Assembly (NCBI RefSeq): GCF_024868665.1
Contig: NC_079905.1
Span: 8,701,022 to 8,765,021, forward strand
Reading direction: 5' to 3'
Source: Triplophysa rosa
Lineage: Eukaryota; Chordata; Actinopteri; Cypriniformes; Nemacheilidae
DNA length: 64,000 nucleotides
The translations under genes and the position numbers were made by a program. Positions 25,453 to 39,616 of this stretch are shown in pieces. The stretch's first letter is position 1. Each line of letters starts with the position of its first letter. Below the pieces are notes generated by a model, which had not been told where the DNA came from, searched no databases, and was given only the letters and a program-made list of their open reading frames with translations.

Positions 25453-25929
25453 TAAATTGCCCATGCATGTATTAGAAACGTAAAATTGCAAAAATTTAAG
25501 TGTCGGAACAAAATTTGCATTCTAACTAAAAGCGAATGCTCACCCAGACCTGCCTGAAACGCCTCATGTAACCACACCCCCACAAATCTACCTCAGTTCG
25601 TGGTATGAGTTGACTAAGACCGCCCAAATGTATTCGCAAGTAAGGTGGGTGTGCCTGTCAGTACAATTGCTTTGGAACCTGATGTTCCAAATATGGTAAG
25701 TGGCGTCACATTTCCGTCACACACTTGCAGTATTCGACCAATCACTACGTGTGTGATGATCTTTGGAAAAAATCTGCGCGTTTCAGAGAGGCGGGGCAAA
25801 GAGGAGATACAAACATGCACGGTATGTGAAAAATACAGCATTTTTGAACCTTAAATCGTGTATACACGTTGCATTACATCTAAAACAAACGATAATATCC
25901 GTTTTAGCCATGTCATATGACCCCTTTAA
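25453..25929. mobile_element. TTAA element, GGGGTCATATG family, copy 2 (5'-truncated)
   Basis: Lacks the left terminus and starts within GCCCATGCATGTATTAGA. The right end GTCATATGACCCCTTTAA is intact. It retains the internal segment missing from copy 1 and has lost about 50 bp near 25757. Confidence 0.8.
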
Positions 25930-27886
25930 GATGGTGAACTTGCGTAGCTGTTGACAGGTGTTCTTCTTTTACATCGATTCGCATGTGCAAAGTGTTCTGA
26001 CGCCGCGTAGGTATTACAATGCGTTGCCTTGTGTGTGAAGGCTGGAGAAAATGTTAAATGACTCATTATCGATGTAACATGTCAATTCTGTACCGTAAAG
26101 AATATGAGGAAAGTTTTGAGGTTTGACAGGTAATATAATGTAATCCAAGTAAACCTGGTCTTCACTGCCTTTACAGAAGCAAATTTTAGTATTAGCAATG
26201 CAAAACAGTCTATTTTCAGTCTAGTACATGAACATATTAAAGTAACAATCACAATATTAATATGCAAGTTCACCATTATCGATCGTTGCCGTATAGCATC
26301 CAAGCTGCTGAGTGAATTACAAGCTGTGTAAATTGTAATTAATTTGTTTGTGGTTTTAATGAGTTGTCTTGCGCTTTTATGGCATGATGTCGTCATTATT
26401 GATAGTTTAGGACAGTCCGTGACTGCCGCGATATGCAGTCTCAAAACAGGACGAGCGAATTACTTGAGATAGCAAGCCTGACATAACTGATTGAAATACA
26501 CGCTGAAACATCATTTGGGATAATACCTTGTGAAAAATGGCCTGCGTTTTCAAAACAGAATCTGTCACCATCGTTCTGGTATGAAGCCATTTGTGCCATG
26601 GAACAGCGTGACTGCCAACGTTCTTGATTAATTACGTCTATTATGATTTTATGTGAATGCCTCTACTCAAGATTAGAATGATATAACATCTCGATGCACT
26701 CTTACGGCTGCTGTGTCATTCTTGCTTGCGAAAAGATAAAAAATCTTGAAGTTTATGTCTTGATTTATTGTGTTATACTAGAAAAAAAGATGTTTTACAG
26801 CAATTGCGTTATTTGTTATTTCAGAACGTAATATTTAGCTTAAACTTGATGTTTTGCAGTCGGGTTAGTCACATGAAGAGCATGTCATTTGTATCCCTCA
26901 CATCGCAAGATTTATTCAGAATAAAGTAAAAACAGGTGCCACAGCAAATTTTCTGTCCACAGAATAATCAGCAAAGCTTTTGGATCTGGGCGTTGCCATG
27001 TCAATAGCTTATTTAAATTTATGCTGAATAGGTTCATTTGAAGTCTTCTAGTGCTACATCTAAATAGGTTTTTCATTGGTTTTATTTATTTACGACGATA
27101 GGCTGATTCAGTGGGTGGTTAATGGATGACTAGTAATGAAGGAGAGCTTCCATTAGGAGTTATAGGATGTTTCTGTTCTCAACCTTACATAAGAGGTATT
27201 AGGTGAATTAATCACCATTCTGAAATGGGATTCTTCAGATGTATGCGTACATCACACAAGTTCAGCAGAAAAAGAACCGCTGTTATATTAACTTTAATTT
27301 AATGAAATGTTCTGGCTGAATCATTAACATTTGTGGCATAATGTCTAATGCCATAGACAAATATATTTATTTTGTCTCTCAGTTTTATCAAATAAAAACA
27401 TGGAAAGGAACGTATAAAAATCTAGCAAAATTACAAAGATTAAAATACGAACTATTTCACATTATATAAAGTGCAATGAGACCAGTGTTATAGAATCCCT
27501 TGCTGACCGTGTCTGTCTAAAGTTATGTCTTATGAATACTTTCATGAATGAGTACCCAAAAGAGACTGCAAAGTCTCTTTGACTCTGTGAGTTGGAGCAA
27601 ACTCACAGAAATTATGTCTAATACTCGTAACTGGCTAAAAAAGTATTCCCACTTCAAAAAAACTGGTTTAAACAACTTTTCAGCTTGAATAATAAACAGG
27701 TTTTTATTGAATAATTCATGTGCTGTATAGCAAGGATACAAGCTGCACATTTTTTATTTAAACCCTCTGGAGCGCTAGCTTGGTTTACCTTCATTGTACT
27801 TTACCTGTTACTTAGTTTTAAGTGTAGGATTTGTCAGAATTACAGGATTTTTAGTGGTAATCATCAATATGCCGTAAAATCTGAGC

Positions 27887-28455
27887 TTAAAGGGGTCATA
27901 TGGCGCGAATACGTGTTTTTATGTGTCTTGGGTGTGTTATAAGTTGCTCATGCATGTATTAGACACGTAAAATTGCAAAAATTTAAGTGTCGGAACAAAA
28001 GATGCATTCTATCTAAAAGCGAATGCTCACCCAGACCTGCCTGAAACGCCTCGTGTAACCACACCCCCACAAATCTACGTCAGTTCGTGGTATGATTTGA
28101 CTAAGACCGCCCAAATGTATACGCAAGTAAGGTGGGCGTACCTGTCAGTACTATTGCTTTGGAACCTGATGTTCCAAATATGGTAAGAGGCGTTACATTT
28201 GCGTCACACGCTTGCAGTATTTGACCAATCACTACGCACTGGTTAACTGGCCAATCATAGCACACCTCACTTTTCAGAGCGATGAGCTTTGTTAAAAATC
28301 TGCGCGTTTCAGAGAGGCGGGGCAAAGAGGAGATACAAACATGCACGGTATGTGGAAAATACAGCATTTTTGAACCTCAAATCGTGTATACACATTGCAT
28401 TACATCTAAAACAAACGATAATATTCGTTTTAGCCGTGTCATATGACCCCTTTAA
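27887..28455. mobile_element. TTAA element, GGGGTCATATG family, copy 3 (most complete)
   Basis: 569 bp with TTAAAGGGGTCATATGGCG at the left and GTCATATGACCCCTTTAA at the right. The ends are a perfect inverted repeat over TTAAAGGGGTCATATG. Non-coding; probably mobilised in trans. Confidence 0.88.
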
Positions 28456-29988
28456 CTTTTTTTGAACCTGGATCATTCTTTTAAACTTGATGCCTTGAAA
28501 TGATGATACATATTGGATAGGAAATTTGTTAGTATTTCAGGGGATGGTACAGTATTAAATCAAGATCTGCTAATGGCTTTGAATAGAACATTTGTTTAAA
28601 TACCAAGTATGATGGAATTTGGATATAAATTGTTTTTGTTCTGCTACTTTTGAGGGTTTTTATTATTAACTTGACATATCCTTTTATAAGAAGTCCACAT
28701 GTAGTCCATAATATAGCATACAGAATATTAGGGACTTGGGTGTTTTTTATTTTGACTCTTACATTGTTTTTAAGATGTTGACTGGCATTTTGCTTAACCA
28801 AGTGCTTGCAATTTAAGTTACAAATGTTGGAACTGTGTTTCGTTTAAAATTATGTAAGGGTGGGCAAACATCTTATTTCAATTCATTCTTTTTTAAAGCT
28901 GTCTACATTTTGAAACGTTGACCCCTTTAGAATTTACTTGATCATTTTACTTGTTTCAGGAACTAGAGCCAATGTTGAATGTGCTCTTATATGGCTCTCT
29001 TCGGGTTTTCTGAAATGACACTTTTTTCACAGATTTACAGTTTTGAATCCCTATGTCTCCTGGTTCCCCCATTTATCCTTTCCCGTCCATTTTAGTTAAA
29101 GACACAAACATTTACAGCTCTGTGCAGAGACAAACAGCTTCTTTAGATGCCTCTAATACACAGATTTAGCTTTATTAAATGAAATTAAGGATATAGTTTG
29201 CTGCGGGTTCCAAGTTTACAAATATTACTTAATTAACAAACACAAATGTCCTGTAGTTATTCATATATCATACATTTTATAAAAGCTCTAATGTTCGCGC
29301 TTTTAACTTTATTATTACATAAAGTATGATACAAAAGCCAGATTTTATTTGGGGGTCAGTCTTTGCATAACTGACGTGATGACCACAGAAATTGTTTCCA
29401 TTGCTTTGAATTCATCAGTTATTTGGTTTAATGACATGCACCATTTACATGGGTTACAAAGGGAAAAGGGGCATTAATGCAAAGAAAGCATTTTCCACAA
29501 TGTTTTCAAATATTCCGAATGTGCTACTATTATTATTACATTCCTAACAAGACTTCTGTTCTGATATTATGGGATACATGCTTGTCTAATTTATTAGCAC
29601 AAACATCTTTGCTATTTATCAGCCTGCATGTCTTTCAGCCACACAAACCTCTTTCTCCTGTAGGAAACCTTTTGCAAACATTTGTGGTCCAAAATCCCCC
29701 TCAAAGGCTTTAGATAAAGCATGCTCCACATCGGAGGTTGTCAACCGAACAGAAGTCCTGTCCCTCCACTCCTTTATTGATTTTCCTTTTTCATTTTATG
29801 CCCTTTATTCAACACATGCTCATATTTTTCCATTGGCAGAGCACTTTAAGAATTGTTGACACAGCTATCATTTTCTGCTCTTATTCCTCATGCGCTTGAT
29901 GATGGTTTCTTTTTCAATGCTGACAAATTTATTTAAAATCTGTTTCACCTGATTTCATGTTTTTGTTCCGTTTTTCCCCTTTAACTAG

Positions 29989-30066
29989 TGAAAAGGTCTG
30001 TAGATTTCAAATCTAGAGGAGTAAAATTATTCCCTGGCAAAGACAACACCAACAAGTTTTCTATCT
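29989..30066 (+). CDS. csmd3: csmd3 exon, CUB2-Sushi2 linker
   Basis: A 78-nt exon between acceptor ttaactag and donor TCT/gtgagt. It enters and leaves in phase 1, so it is 26 codons long and could be skipped in frame. Joined to the preceding exon it reads VKRSVDFKSRGVKLFPGKDN then TNKFSI, the basic linker that separates CUB2 from Sushi2 in CSMD proteins. The FPGKDN-NKFSI form is the CSMD3 type as I remember it. It is only about 30% of the size of typical module exons and would be missed by ORF searches. It lies alone between introns of 11.4 and 7.2 kb. Mammalian CSMD3 has a long optional segment just before this linker; I see no counterpart in the intron. Confidence 0.9.
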
Positions 30067-33042
30067 GTGAGTCTACCCTTTGTTACTATTTTATGGTAAA
30101 TCTGTGTTGCTCGTTCAGAGTCAATTGCAGCAAACGGTGACCATGAGATCATTGCAACATCATCTAGTGCTGATAAGTGTTCATCTACAAAATCATGAAC
30201 TGAGTCGAGCTTCCGCAAATATCACGCAAGCCCAAGTTTCTAGGCGGTTTAATTTAACCCCCCACCGAGACTTATTTCCTCGAAAGCTTGAATGGCAGTT
30301 TACCGTAAAATTGCGATGTGTACACCATAATGAGAGAGTCACCTTGTGGCTCTTGGGATCTGCGTTCTGTTTCTGGGTCATAAATTTCAAGCATTTTTGA
30401 AACAACAAACTATTTTGTTCTGCCTCTCTTTAAACTCTGTCTGTAGTCAGAGCTTCTGAGGTTCAATATTCTTAATTATGGATTTATTTAAGTATAGGAA
30501 AAGATTAATCTAGGAATTTATGTAATAGACATCCACCATTTACGAGCATAATGCATTTAAGAATATCTTTAATTTGATTAAATAAGAGAGACATGAACCT
30601 AAAATGTACTCGCATGTTCCTGCCCTCATGCATATGTCTCGGTAACGTTTTTTAAATTGACGTTTTCTTTCAATGGCTTTCTAGTGCAAAGATAAATCGA
30701 TACATATTCAATTGTTAAAACAGTTGTGCTAGCATGGAGTCAGTTTTGTAGATTAAAATCAATGTTCCGCTCTAGAAGATGTGTTCCTGCATCTTCATAT
30801 AATTATATAAAAAAGCTATTTAAAAAAAATATAATGTAGATGTATGCTACTCATTCCCTTATGAAAAGAAATTAAATAGAGAAAGATTTTGGGCTGTTTA
30901 TCAAAACAGAGGATGCAAATTAGCGGAAACAATTACATCAGCTTGAGATAAACTCAACAGCATGTCCCCCATTGACCAAATGTTTGAAAACCCTGCAATG
31001 ATCTTTAACAATGTCATGTTTGTTTTAATTGACTCTCTTATTTTTGGACTTGCTTTGTGCTCTTCTTAATTTCCTTTCGGGGTATTTGTGTCGGTGTGTG
31101 CCATGTTTTCAGATTCATTTTTCATTGCTTTATTTGGGGACTGTTATCTGCTGATATTGCTTGCATGTCCAATCTCCCTACCATTTTCAAAGCAGCAGTA
31201 GACACCTGTCAATAACACAACACAGTGAGAATGGTTTGCACCATGTAGTCTTGTTCTATGAGACGAATTTACCCATTGTGAAAGTGATCAAGATAGATTG
31301 CAGCTGTCAAAATCAGAAAATATCCCCTTGTACATTATTTTTCTCCTAACATGCATATTGTGAACGAAGCATTGTGCGCGGCTCCATAAATGCAGGCGTT
31401 CTCAATTCTTTGTGTGAAACTAGCTTTTGTAGTTTCATAGGTTCCCAGGGTATTTGAAGCAGTGTGACACATTACACGTGGAGATGAAAATACATGGCGG
31501 CTTAAATGTAGCGACTACACATGGTTTAGCACTTGTGGATGTGATGGGTCAGGGTTTATATTTTCCTCAAACTCACAGGACAGGCAATGAAACTGCAAAA
31601 GAAAATTGCGCAGCCGTCTGCTTTTGGTTCAGTTTGGCTTTGAATATTTTGCTATGGCCTTGGTTAGAATTTGGATACCCACACACGTTCTCTACACTTA
31701 AAACTTACTGTCAGAAGTGAGTCAGACATGCAGCTGCGGAGTGAGGGGTCTTTTGTTAGACCTTAAATAGAGCTGGTCTCCTGGCACAATGTTGTTCATA
31801 GATACCTATTAAAACTGAACTGTGTGCTACGAATGTGCTGCTTGCATGTCAAGTACCTAACAGCTAATAGCAGATATTTTTTCAATAGGTTTAAATATAT
31901 GCTTGTAAAATAACGCAAGTTATTTTTTTGTTAATGTTAATCAACTTACTGTTAAGTCGCTATGTGTGTTTCAAAGTACAAACAGCTGATATATTACGTC
32001 TTTGGCTATAACAAAACAATAAAAGGAAATATGTGGTGAAACACGATGAATGCATTGCGGAAATGCATGTGCCATGGCTGCATGTTTAGTCAATTGTTAC
32101 CTTGCTTGCTCTGTGTGTGTATTCACCGAACACCTCATATTCCGATTGCATGATGACGTAGATGAGTTGCAAGGAAGAGCATGAAGCATTGACTATTGTG
32201 TGCAAAACTAACCAAAGCGCGCTGTGTTTTATTTGTGTACTGTTTGTGCATAAATACAGGCAGGCTGTTTCTGCTCTTGGAAATGCATCATGTTTTATAA
32301 GAAAACAATGCAATAAAACATGTTTGTATGATACCCTTATTTATAAGATTACATAGACTTAGACTAGATCTTGTCGAATGTGAATTATGTTGGTAATGTC
32401 ATTTTTCTGTTTACTAATCAGCTCCCATCGGAAAGCAAAGAGAAGTTAGCTAGGGACAAGTGTGTGTGTTTCGCAGTTGAATGTGTGATATACAATGTCA
32501 AGAGAGTGTTTCATCAAAAGCGTGTGTGGGAATGTATTTGTCTGTGTGAATTAGATGGAAACACAAAGCGAGAGAGAGGCGCAGAGGGTAAGTTGGAGGC
32601 AATGTGGATAACAGGTCTCACAGATAGTCCTGGCTCTCTGACTCTTGGTTGAGCTCTGAAAGCCCCGTGGGTTTCATACTCAACTAATGTTGAATGTGAG
32701 AAAAAAGGCAACTTTTCTAAAGTGGGATCTTTCCTGAAAATGCACTAAAATAACCTAAAACTTCTGGCCTAAATTCTCTCGGGCTGATGGATGGTGAAAA
32801 CTCCAGCATGATGCTGTGGCTCAGAGCCCATTAGAACAGAACAACAAGTTAAACTCCCGTGACCTCGGCACATTTTTTTTCACATGGCCAGTCGGGTCCT
32901 TTTAGTTTTTCTCGCGTCAACAACATTCTGACATTTCAAGGGACTCTGTTTTAATGTATGAAGTGTTGGGGAATGCAGGCCCGGCTCCATATAGAGATGA
33001 AAGGTGGGCTAAGTGATTTTCCAGGTGGGCGGAGGGGGGTTA

Positions 33043-33066
33043 CTATATATATATATATATATATAT
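33043..33066. repeat. (TA)n microsatellite
   Basis: About 24 bases of TA inside the hAT element. Confidence 0.9.
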
Positions 33067-33424
33067 TGTCCCTAACTATTTACTATATACAAACTATTTT
33101 CAAAAGAGCTTTTTGAATTATTCTTATGTCTAGTATTAATATTGTATAATGTTTTTATTTTAACATTCTTATGTATATATTTACATTTTTTTACATTTTT
33201 TATATTTTATTGTTTTACCCCACAACAGATCAATTTAGTAACTTTAGATTTGATGAAAACATAAAAAAGAGCTATCCATATCACTATAATATTCACAGCA
33301 TTAACTTCCTGCTTTCTAACTTTCTTTCTTAATTTTAGAGAATTCTGTCACAAACTCGTCCATGTCCAGTCAAGTCCATGTGTTATTGCTTTTTCATGAG
33401 CTTAAAGTACAAGTTTTTTTCTCT

Positions 33425-33691
33425 CATGAAGCATTGTTCGGCGGAATGGTGTCAAAATTCTTGCCAGAGTAGAGAATGAGCTCTCACATGAAGCAGTAGA
33501 GACACCGATGACCATTGCAGATACATACAATTATGAAGGCTTGCAAATGCATCTTTGTATTCCTGCAAGAGTTTGCAAACTATAGAACATTCAGCATCAT
33601 TTGGTAGCTTTTTAGACAGCATTGGTCTGGCAACAAGAATTTCATTCTGGAGTTTGTTTAGACTACTAAAGTATTGTAATAAAGTATACAA
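33425..33691 (-). pseudogene. hAT/ZMYM1-like transposase C-terminal fragment
   Basis: Minus-strand frame with LQNEILVARPMLSKKLPND and AFASLHN, then in another frame VSTASCESSFSTLARI and LRTMLHER-like sequence. The pattern 'AR-ML-KKL...A-P-L--L...SCERSFS-L' is that of the hAT dimerisation region of ZMYM1-like transposases. At least one frame change near 33510 breaks it. Only the C-terminal quarter of a transposase is present. Confidence 0.7.
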
Positions 33692-35764
33692 ATAGTCATA
33701 ATAAAGTCAATTTTAATTGCTTCGTGATTCAGCACGTCTGTTAACCTCAAAGGTAGCGAGTGAGCTAAGACAGTCTCGCCGTGGAGCCGGGCTTGGAGGA
33801 ATGTGTTTTTTAGCAAAAGCTATTGTGTATTGAGAGTGTTGTGCATCACCTGTCTGCATATCGCATGAAAGCCATTTGTAAGAGAACAGTCAAATATATC
33901 ATTTATATACTATATATAATTTTAAAAAATGGGAAAATGACCATTAATATTATGCAGTTGTTGAAATGAATGTGTGTATGTATTGTACTGTGCATGCATG
34001 AATGTTCCAGTTCAAGGTGGCCTTTCCTAACTGTGTCTTGGTTCTTTCTAAGGTTTTTATTTTTTAAGCCAATGGCTTGCTACTAAGCGGGTTGTAAAAC
34101 ACTATTCTTTGTAAAGCATCTTTGGGAAAATACTGTATGTAAAGCTAAATTTAATTTAGATTTATATAATGAACAGATATAATGGCTATAATGGTGAAAT
34201 GCTTATAGATGTTGTCTAACAGGTGGAAAAAATGAAGGAAATTTGTATTATTATGTAGAGTAAAACCCATTCATTTAATTTAAATGAAGCAGATAACGTA
34301 CAAAATGTATGATTCTTTTGTCTCTGATTAAGCTTTATCAACTCAATATCATATAACAAGATACAAATCAAACAAAATGTTTTAAATCTAGCATTGCTAT
34401 TAACTTTAGGCCCTTTTTAAAATTCATTAGTTTCAGGTATAACTGCAATAAAGACATTTCAACAAATTTCATCACTGGAGGTGAAGGAATTACATCAGAC
34501 TAAAACTGATCACAAATTCAATCAGGAAAGTAAATGGACCAGTGGAAATCATGACTAATTGACATTGAAAATAAAAGAAAATTGAGAAAATCACAAACCG
34601 TTTTTATGAGACAAGGAAAGAGCGTTGTCTTGCAACACAGATTTCTTAATTTGACTTGAGAGTCTGCCATTTTGGGCATTTAAACGACCTTTTAAGTGGC
34701 TTTTTAACAGAACGGGTTCATTTCCAAAAACGGCAGAATTTGATCAAGCTTTCTCCAAGAAGATAAACAGTAAGATATCAGTCAGTCCCCAAGACAATAT
34801 CTGCTCTTCAGTCATTGAATGCCTCATTACGCAGTAAGATGTGCTACTAAAATTGTTTGTATGCTTTTGTAGACAACGTTGCTGAAAAATGTACCTAAAT
34901 AAAAAAAATCTTCCTTTTGAATTACAGCGTTACTATATGGGCTTATTTGTATTGGCTAAATCTGGTATCTCCCATTGCATGTTTTGTTGAAAGCTTGATT
35001 GTTAAAATAGCAAAAGATCTGATACAACTCAAATCTGAAGGCCATTATGTAATCGTTCTTTCTAAGGATTAAGAAATATTTGAACTTCACTGTGTGAAGA
35101 AAGAACTCGATTCAAAACACACATACTCTTTTATCAGTTTTCATATGCAGTAAATGAAAAACAGTGCAATATTAAGACTCAAAGTGCCACAATGTTTGTT
35201 AGTTTTTCTAAAGCCTACACGTTTCTGTGAAGACTGTGCTTCCAAGTGTCTAATACTCCCACCATGAATGATGTTATTGGATGTTTATCCACGTTTGCAT
35301 GTATCAGTCTACATCGTTCAACATCATTTTTTGTTGCTGGTTGTTGATCTGTTTGTTTATGGCCATTTTAAGAAAAGCATCATTATTTAAATGGGTGGTT
35401 GGACTGACATGCATGAAAGAATGGACAAAAAGACAATATCAACAGTGTCTCATGACTGACATTCATCAGAAACACTTTCCTTTTGTCTCAGCTCACACCA
35501 TGTTAATTTCTTTGTGTAGTTGTTGTTGTTTGCTGTTGTCACCATTGATAGGAGTCCACATTCATCACATCCTGGAGTTTTCTATTCCGTTAAACTCGGT
35601 CAAGTCGACTTGTGACTTTTCTGATATTTTCAGCATCCTATTTGTAGAGCAAGGAAGTTAGATGTGAAAGGCCCCATGTAGGGTCATTTTGGTAAGCTTG
35701 GTAACGAATTTCAAAGTTAGCTTAGCAACATGCTAACGCGACACTATCGGAATCAGTACTGAGG

Positions 35765-35951
35765 AAAATTTGCTTTATAAATTTCTTTGTTCTGTTGAGC
35801 ACAAAAGAAGATATTTTGAAGAATGTAGGAAAGCAAACAGTCCTGGGGCACTTGACTACCATTTTAATTGTCCTAGTCAATGGTGGCCAAGAACTGTTTG
35901 GTTATAAGCATATGAGCAGGATTTTTATTTTGGGCTGAACTGTCCCTTTAA
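35765..35951. mobile_element. 5'-truncated TTAA MITE, long subtype
   Basis: Starts inside the family at ATTTCTTTGTTCTGTTGAGC and ends GCTGAACTGTCCCTTTAA. The left arm is missing, so it cannot form the full hairpin. Confidence 0.75.
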
Positions 35952-37280
35952 ATGGCTGTTAGATGCACACCACACAGCAGATGTTTACAACTCTTTACTC
36001 CAGAGTTAGAGTTACAGAAAGCTACTGTTCCGTTTTAAATTGTCTTAAGAATCAAATGTTTTGGGCGACACAGTTTAGCGAATCCAAGCAGACCTACTTT
36101 AAAAAGAAGTAATGATATGTACAGCAAGCGAGATTTAAGTTGTATTATTTGCGTTTTCACTGGAGAGACGTTGCAGATTCATTAATAGGTAGGACTGCAT
36201 ATAAAAGTTTGTCTTCAATGCAGTGAAACTCATTTGAATTCTTCAGTGCTGTACTTGTGCGCATGTTGATGATGGTTTGCATTCCTTCATTATGCTGAGA
36301 CCCACTATGTTGAGTCTTTGCTCCAATCAGCAGATTTTAACAGCGTGCTTAAGTGCAATATTAATTACGCATTCATTTCATCACCCTTTACACTTAAAGG
36401 TGTGTGTGAAATGGGTTGCATTTTAAGTCACATTCACTCAGTCGGAAAATGAGATGTGACATAGCTCTTATAGCCCCAAATGGAACGCTATCAAAATGAC
36501 TCCTCTTCATACCGGTCACATGGCCCATGTCTACCACTCCAACCTTCTCTTTCATACCTTTTTAAAAACTAGATTGTACATAATTTCCAAAGACCCCAAG
36601 AACTTTTAAGTAGCTTTCCAGGAGAAATTCCATTAGACAGATTCTCGAACAGTTTAGAAACTTGCTTTAATGGCTTTAAAACACTTTTCTCGTACGTGAT
36701 ATAACACTTAACATGCTTATCATTTGTTAATATGCATTGCGATATGAAATTGTAATGAATCTTTGATGTTTGTATTTTCTAAAATCATTTAATATGCGTG
36801 AACTGCTGATCTGCATTGCACACCTTCGAAATGCTATTTTTAAGTATTACCGAATAAAGAGTTATTTTGAAGTGTTGCCAAAAAATACATTTTCTCGAGT
36901 CAGCGTTTTTTCCCAGAGTAGTGGCCATTGTGTCATTTTTAATCTTCTATTAAGAGCACAGATAATAAAGTGCACCATTAATATACGGATATAGCTGTTA
37001 ATACCGTCTGGGATTTCGCCAGATACAAGATATCCCACTCTCAGTGAGCGATAACAAATGGCGACACATTTGTGTTGAGGCGTTAGCGGTTGAGCTGTGT
37101 GCTTTTGTGTGTGTGTGTTTGTGTGTGCACGTGTAAGTTCCACCTCGTATTGCTAATGTTATGTCCTGTACACCGTCAGCAGTTCTGTTAAGCCGTTTGC
37201 ATGAGGCTTGCATGACAAAAATGTGTTTAGATGTTTGTCAATGTGTGTATCTAACGGCAAACTGTGCTCTGAATTCACAG

Positions 37281-37368
37281 TAAATGAAGGAGGCATCAAA
37301 CAAGCATCCAACTCCTGTCCAGACCCTGGAGAGCCTGAGAACGGCAAGCGAATCGGCAACGATTTTAG
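37281..37368 (+). CDS. csmd3: csmd3 exon, first half of Sushi domain 2
   Basis: An 88-nt exon between cacag and TAG/gtaact, entering in phase 1 and leaving in phase 2. The first codon is completed by the T left from the linker exon, giving LNEGGIKQASNSCPDPGEPE and then NGKRIGNDF. This is the start of a Sushi (CCP) module: the first of four disulfide cysteines is followed by the PDPG-P-NG-R signature. LNEGGIK and PDPGEPENGKRIG are diagnostic for CSMD3 among the three paralogs as I recall them. The second half of the module is in the next exon, 933 bp away. Confidence 0.95.
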
Positions 37369-38488
<1,120 letters not shown>

Positions 38489-39220
38489 TGATGTTGGGTT
38501 TGTTGAGTTATTTACTGTACATACGGCAGCATTAACCACTTACACTGCTAAAACACTGCTTTCTGAGGTGGTAAGCTAATGTGTTCTCATGGTTTAAGAC
38601 TGACTCTACTGGGAGACCAGCTGGTCCAACGCAAACTTGGCCAGATTGGGAGGCCAGCCAAAATCGCACAATACCCACATCATCTCTTTATAGGTCTTAT
38701 TTCAACATTATGAATGTGGGTCAGCCGTTGAAATGTTTGCTCTGAATACTTAGCAGGATGAATCATTGCTAGAAGGGGTAAGTTAGGGTAATATTAATTA
38801 ATTTCAAGAGACTCCGTAGTCTTCTTGTGACATGCTTACTAATCAACCTTTTTTCTGGTAGATCTGATAGTATTGCCATGGCAACCACTAAAATTCAGGA
38901 CAGAATTTAGCATGCCAGCAGTGACTTTCTGTCTCTTCACACAGCTCTAATGGCTTTAAGTGTCAGTTGGTCGCCTTGGGCAAACAAAGAGAAATTGAAC
39001 CGTCTCCATCATTCAGGAGGACACTTTAATTATGCAGAGTTAGCTCAAAATAAAACGGAGTAACATGGACAACTTGTTATGCTAGTGGCTTTTAGGGATC
39101 ATTTGCCTGTTTGGTGTGGCTTTTATGGCTTATTTTATCCACCTTTATTAATTCAGAATAGATTTTTGTGAATATCAGTCGTCACAAGTTTCCATTTAGG
39201 ATGAAGAGTAGATTTTGCCC

Positions 39221-39616
39221 TTAAAGGGACAGTTGACCCAAAAAAAGGTCATTATTTACTCGCCCTCGAGTTCCAAATCTGTATAAATTTCTTTGTTCTG
39301 ATGAACACGGAGAAAAATATTTGAAAGAATGCTTGTAACCAAAGAGTTCTTGGCCACCATTAACTACCACAGTAGGAAAAATTACAATGGGAGTCAAAAG
39401 TGCCCCAGAAATGTTTGCTTTCCTACATTCTTCAAAATATCTTCTTTTGTGTTCAACAGATTTATAAAGCAATTTTTCCCACTATGGTAGTCAATGGTGG
39501 CCAAGAACTATTTGGTTACAGGTCATCAGAACAAAGAAATGTATACAGATTTGGAACATCTCGAGGGTGTGTAAATGAAGACAGAATTTTCATTTTTGGG
39601 TAAACTGTCCCTTTAA
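39221..39616. mobile_element. Palindromic TTAA MITE, long subtype
   Basis: TTAAAGGGACAGTTGACCC to GGGTAAACTGTCCCTTTAA. The arms around TTCTTGGCCACCATTAACTA and AGTCAATGGTGGCCAAGAAC are inverted. Confidence 0.82.

Larger units (their letters stand above)
32976..33795 (-). mobile_element. hAT transposon with transposase relic
   Basis: 14-bp terminal inverted repeats with one mismatch (CAGGCCCGGCTCCA at 32976; CAAGCCCGGCTCCA read inward from 33795). They are flanked by GGGGAATG and GAGGAATG, an 8-bp target duplication with one mismatch. TIR type and 8-bp duplication are hallmarks of hAT elements. The minus strand encodes remnants of the C-terminal dimerisation domain described separately. A TA microsatellite at 33043-33066 has grown inside. 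Confidence 0.88.
30067..37280 (+). other. csmd3: csmd3 intron between linker and Sushi2 exons
   Basis: An intron of 7,214 bp, phase 1. It contains the hAT element at 32976-33795 and a 5'-truncated MITE at 35765. A GT-rich run near 37101-37130 is part of the polymorphic-looking region before the acceptor. The rest (30067-32975, 33796-35764, 35952-37280) shows only AT-rich DNA; short open frames there are not supported by splice sites or family resemblance. Confidence 0.8.

Noticed and set aside
25614..28367. Similar minus-strand frames (LPRLSETRRF...) in two places
   Set aside because: The similarity arises because both lie in copies of the same non-coding TTAA element; frames are short and lack a consistent start.
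30027..30218. Minus-strand frame overlapping the linker exon
   Set aside because: It is partly the antisense of the csmd3 linker exon and has no recognisable family. The remainder may be conserved intron but this cannot be judged here.
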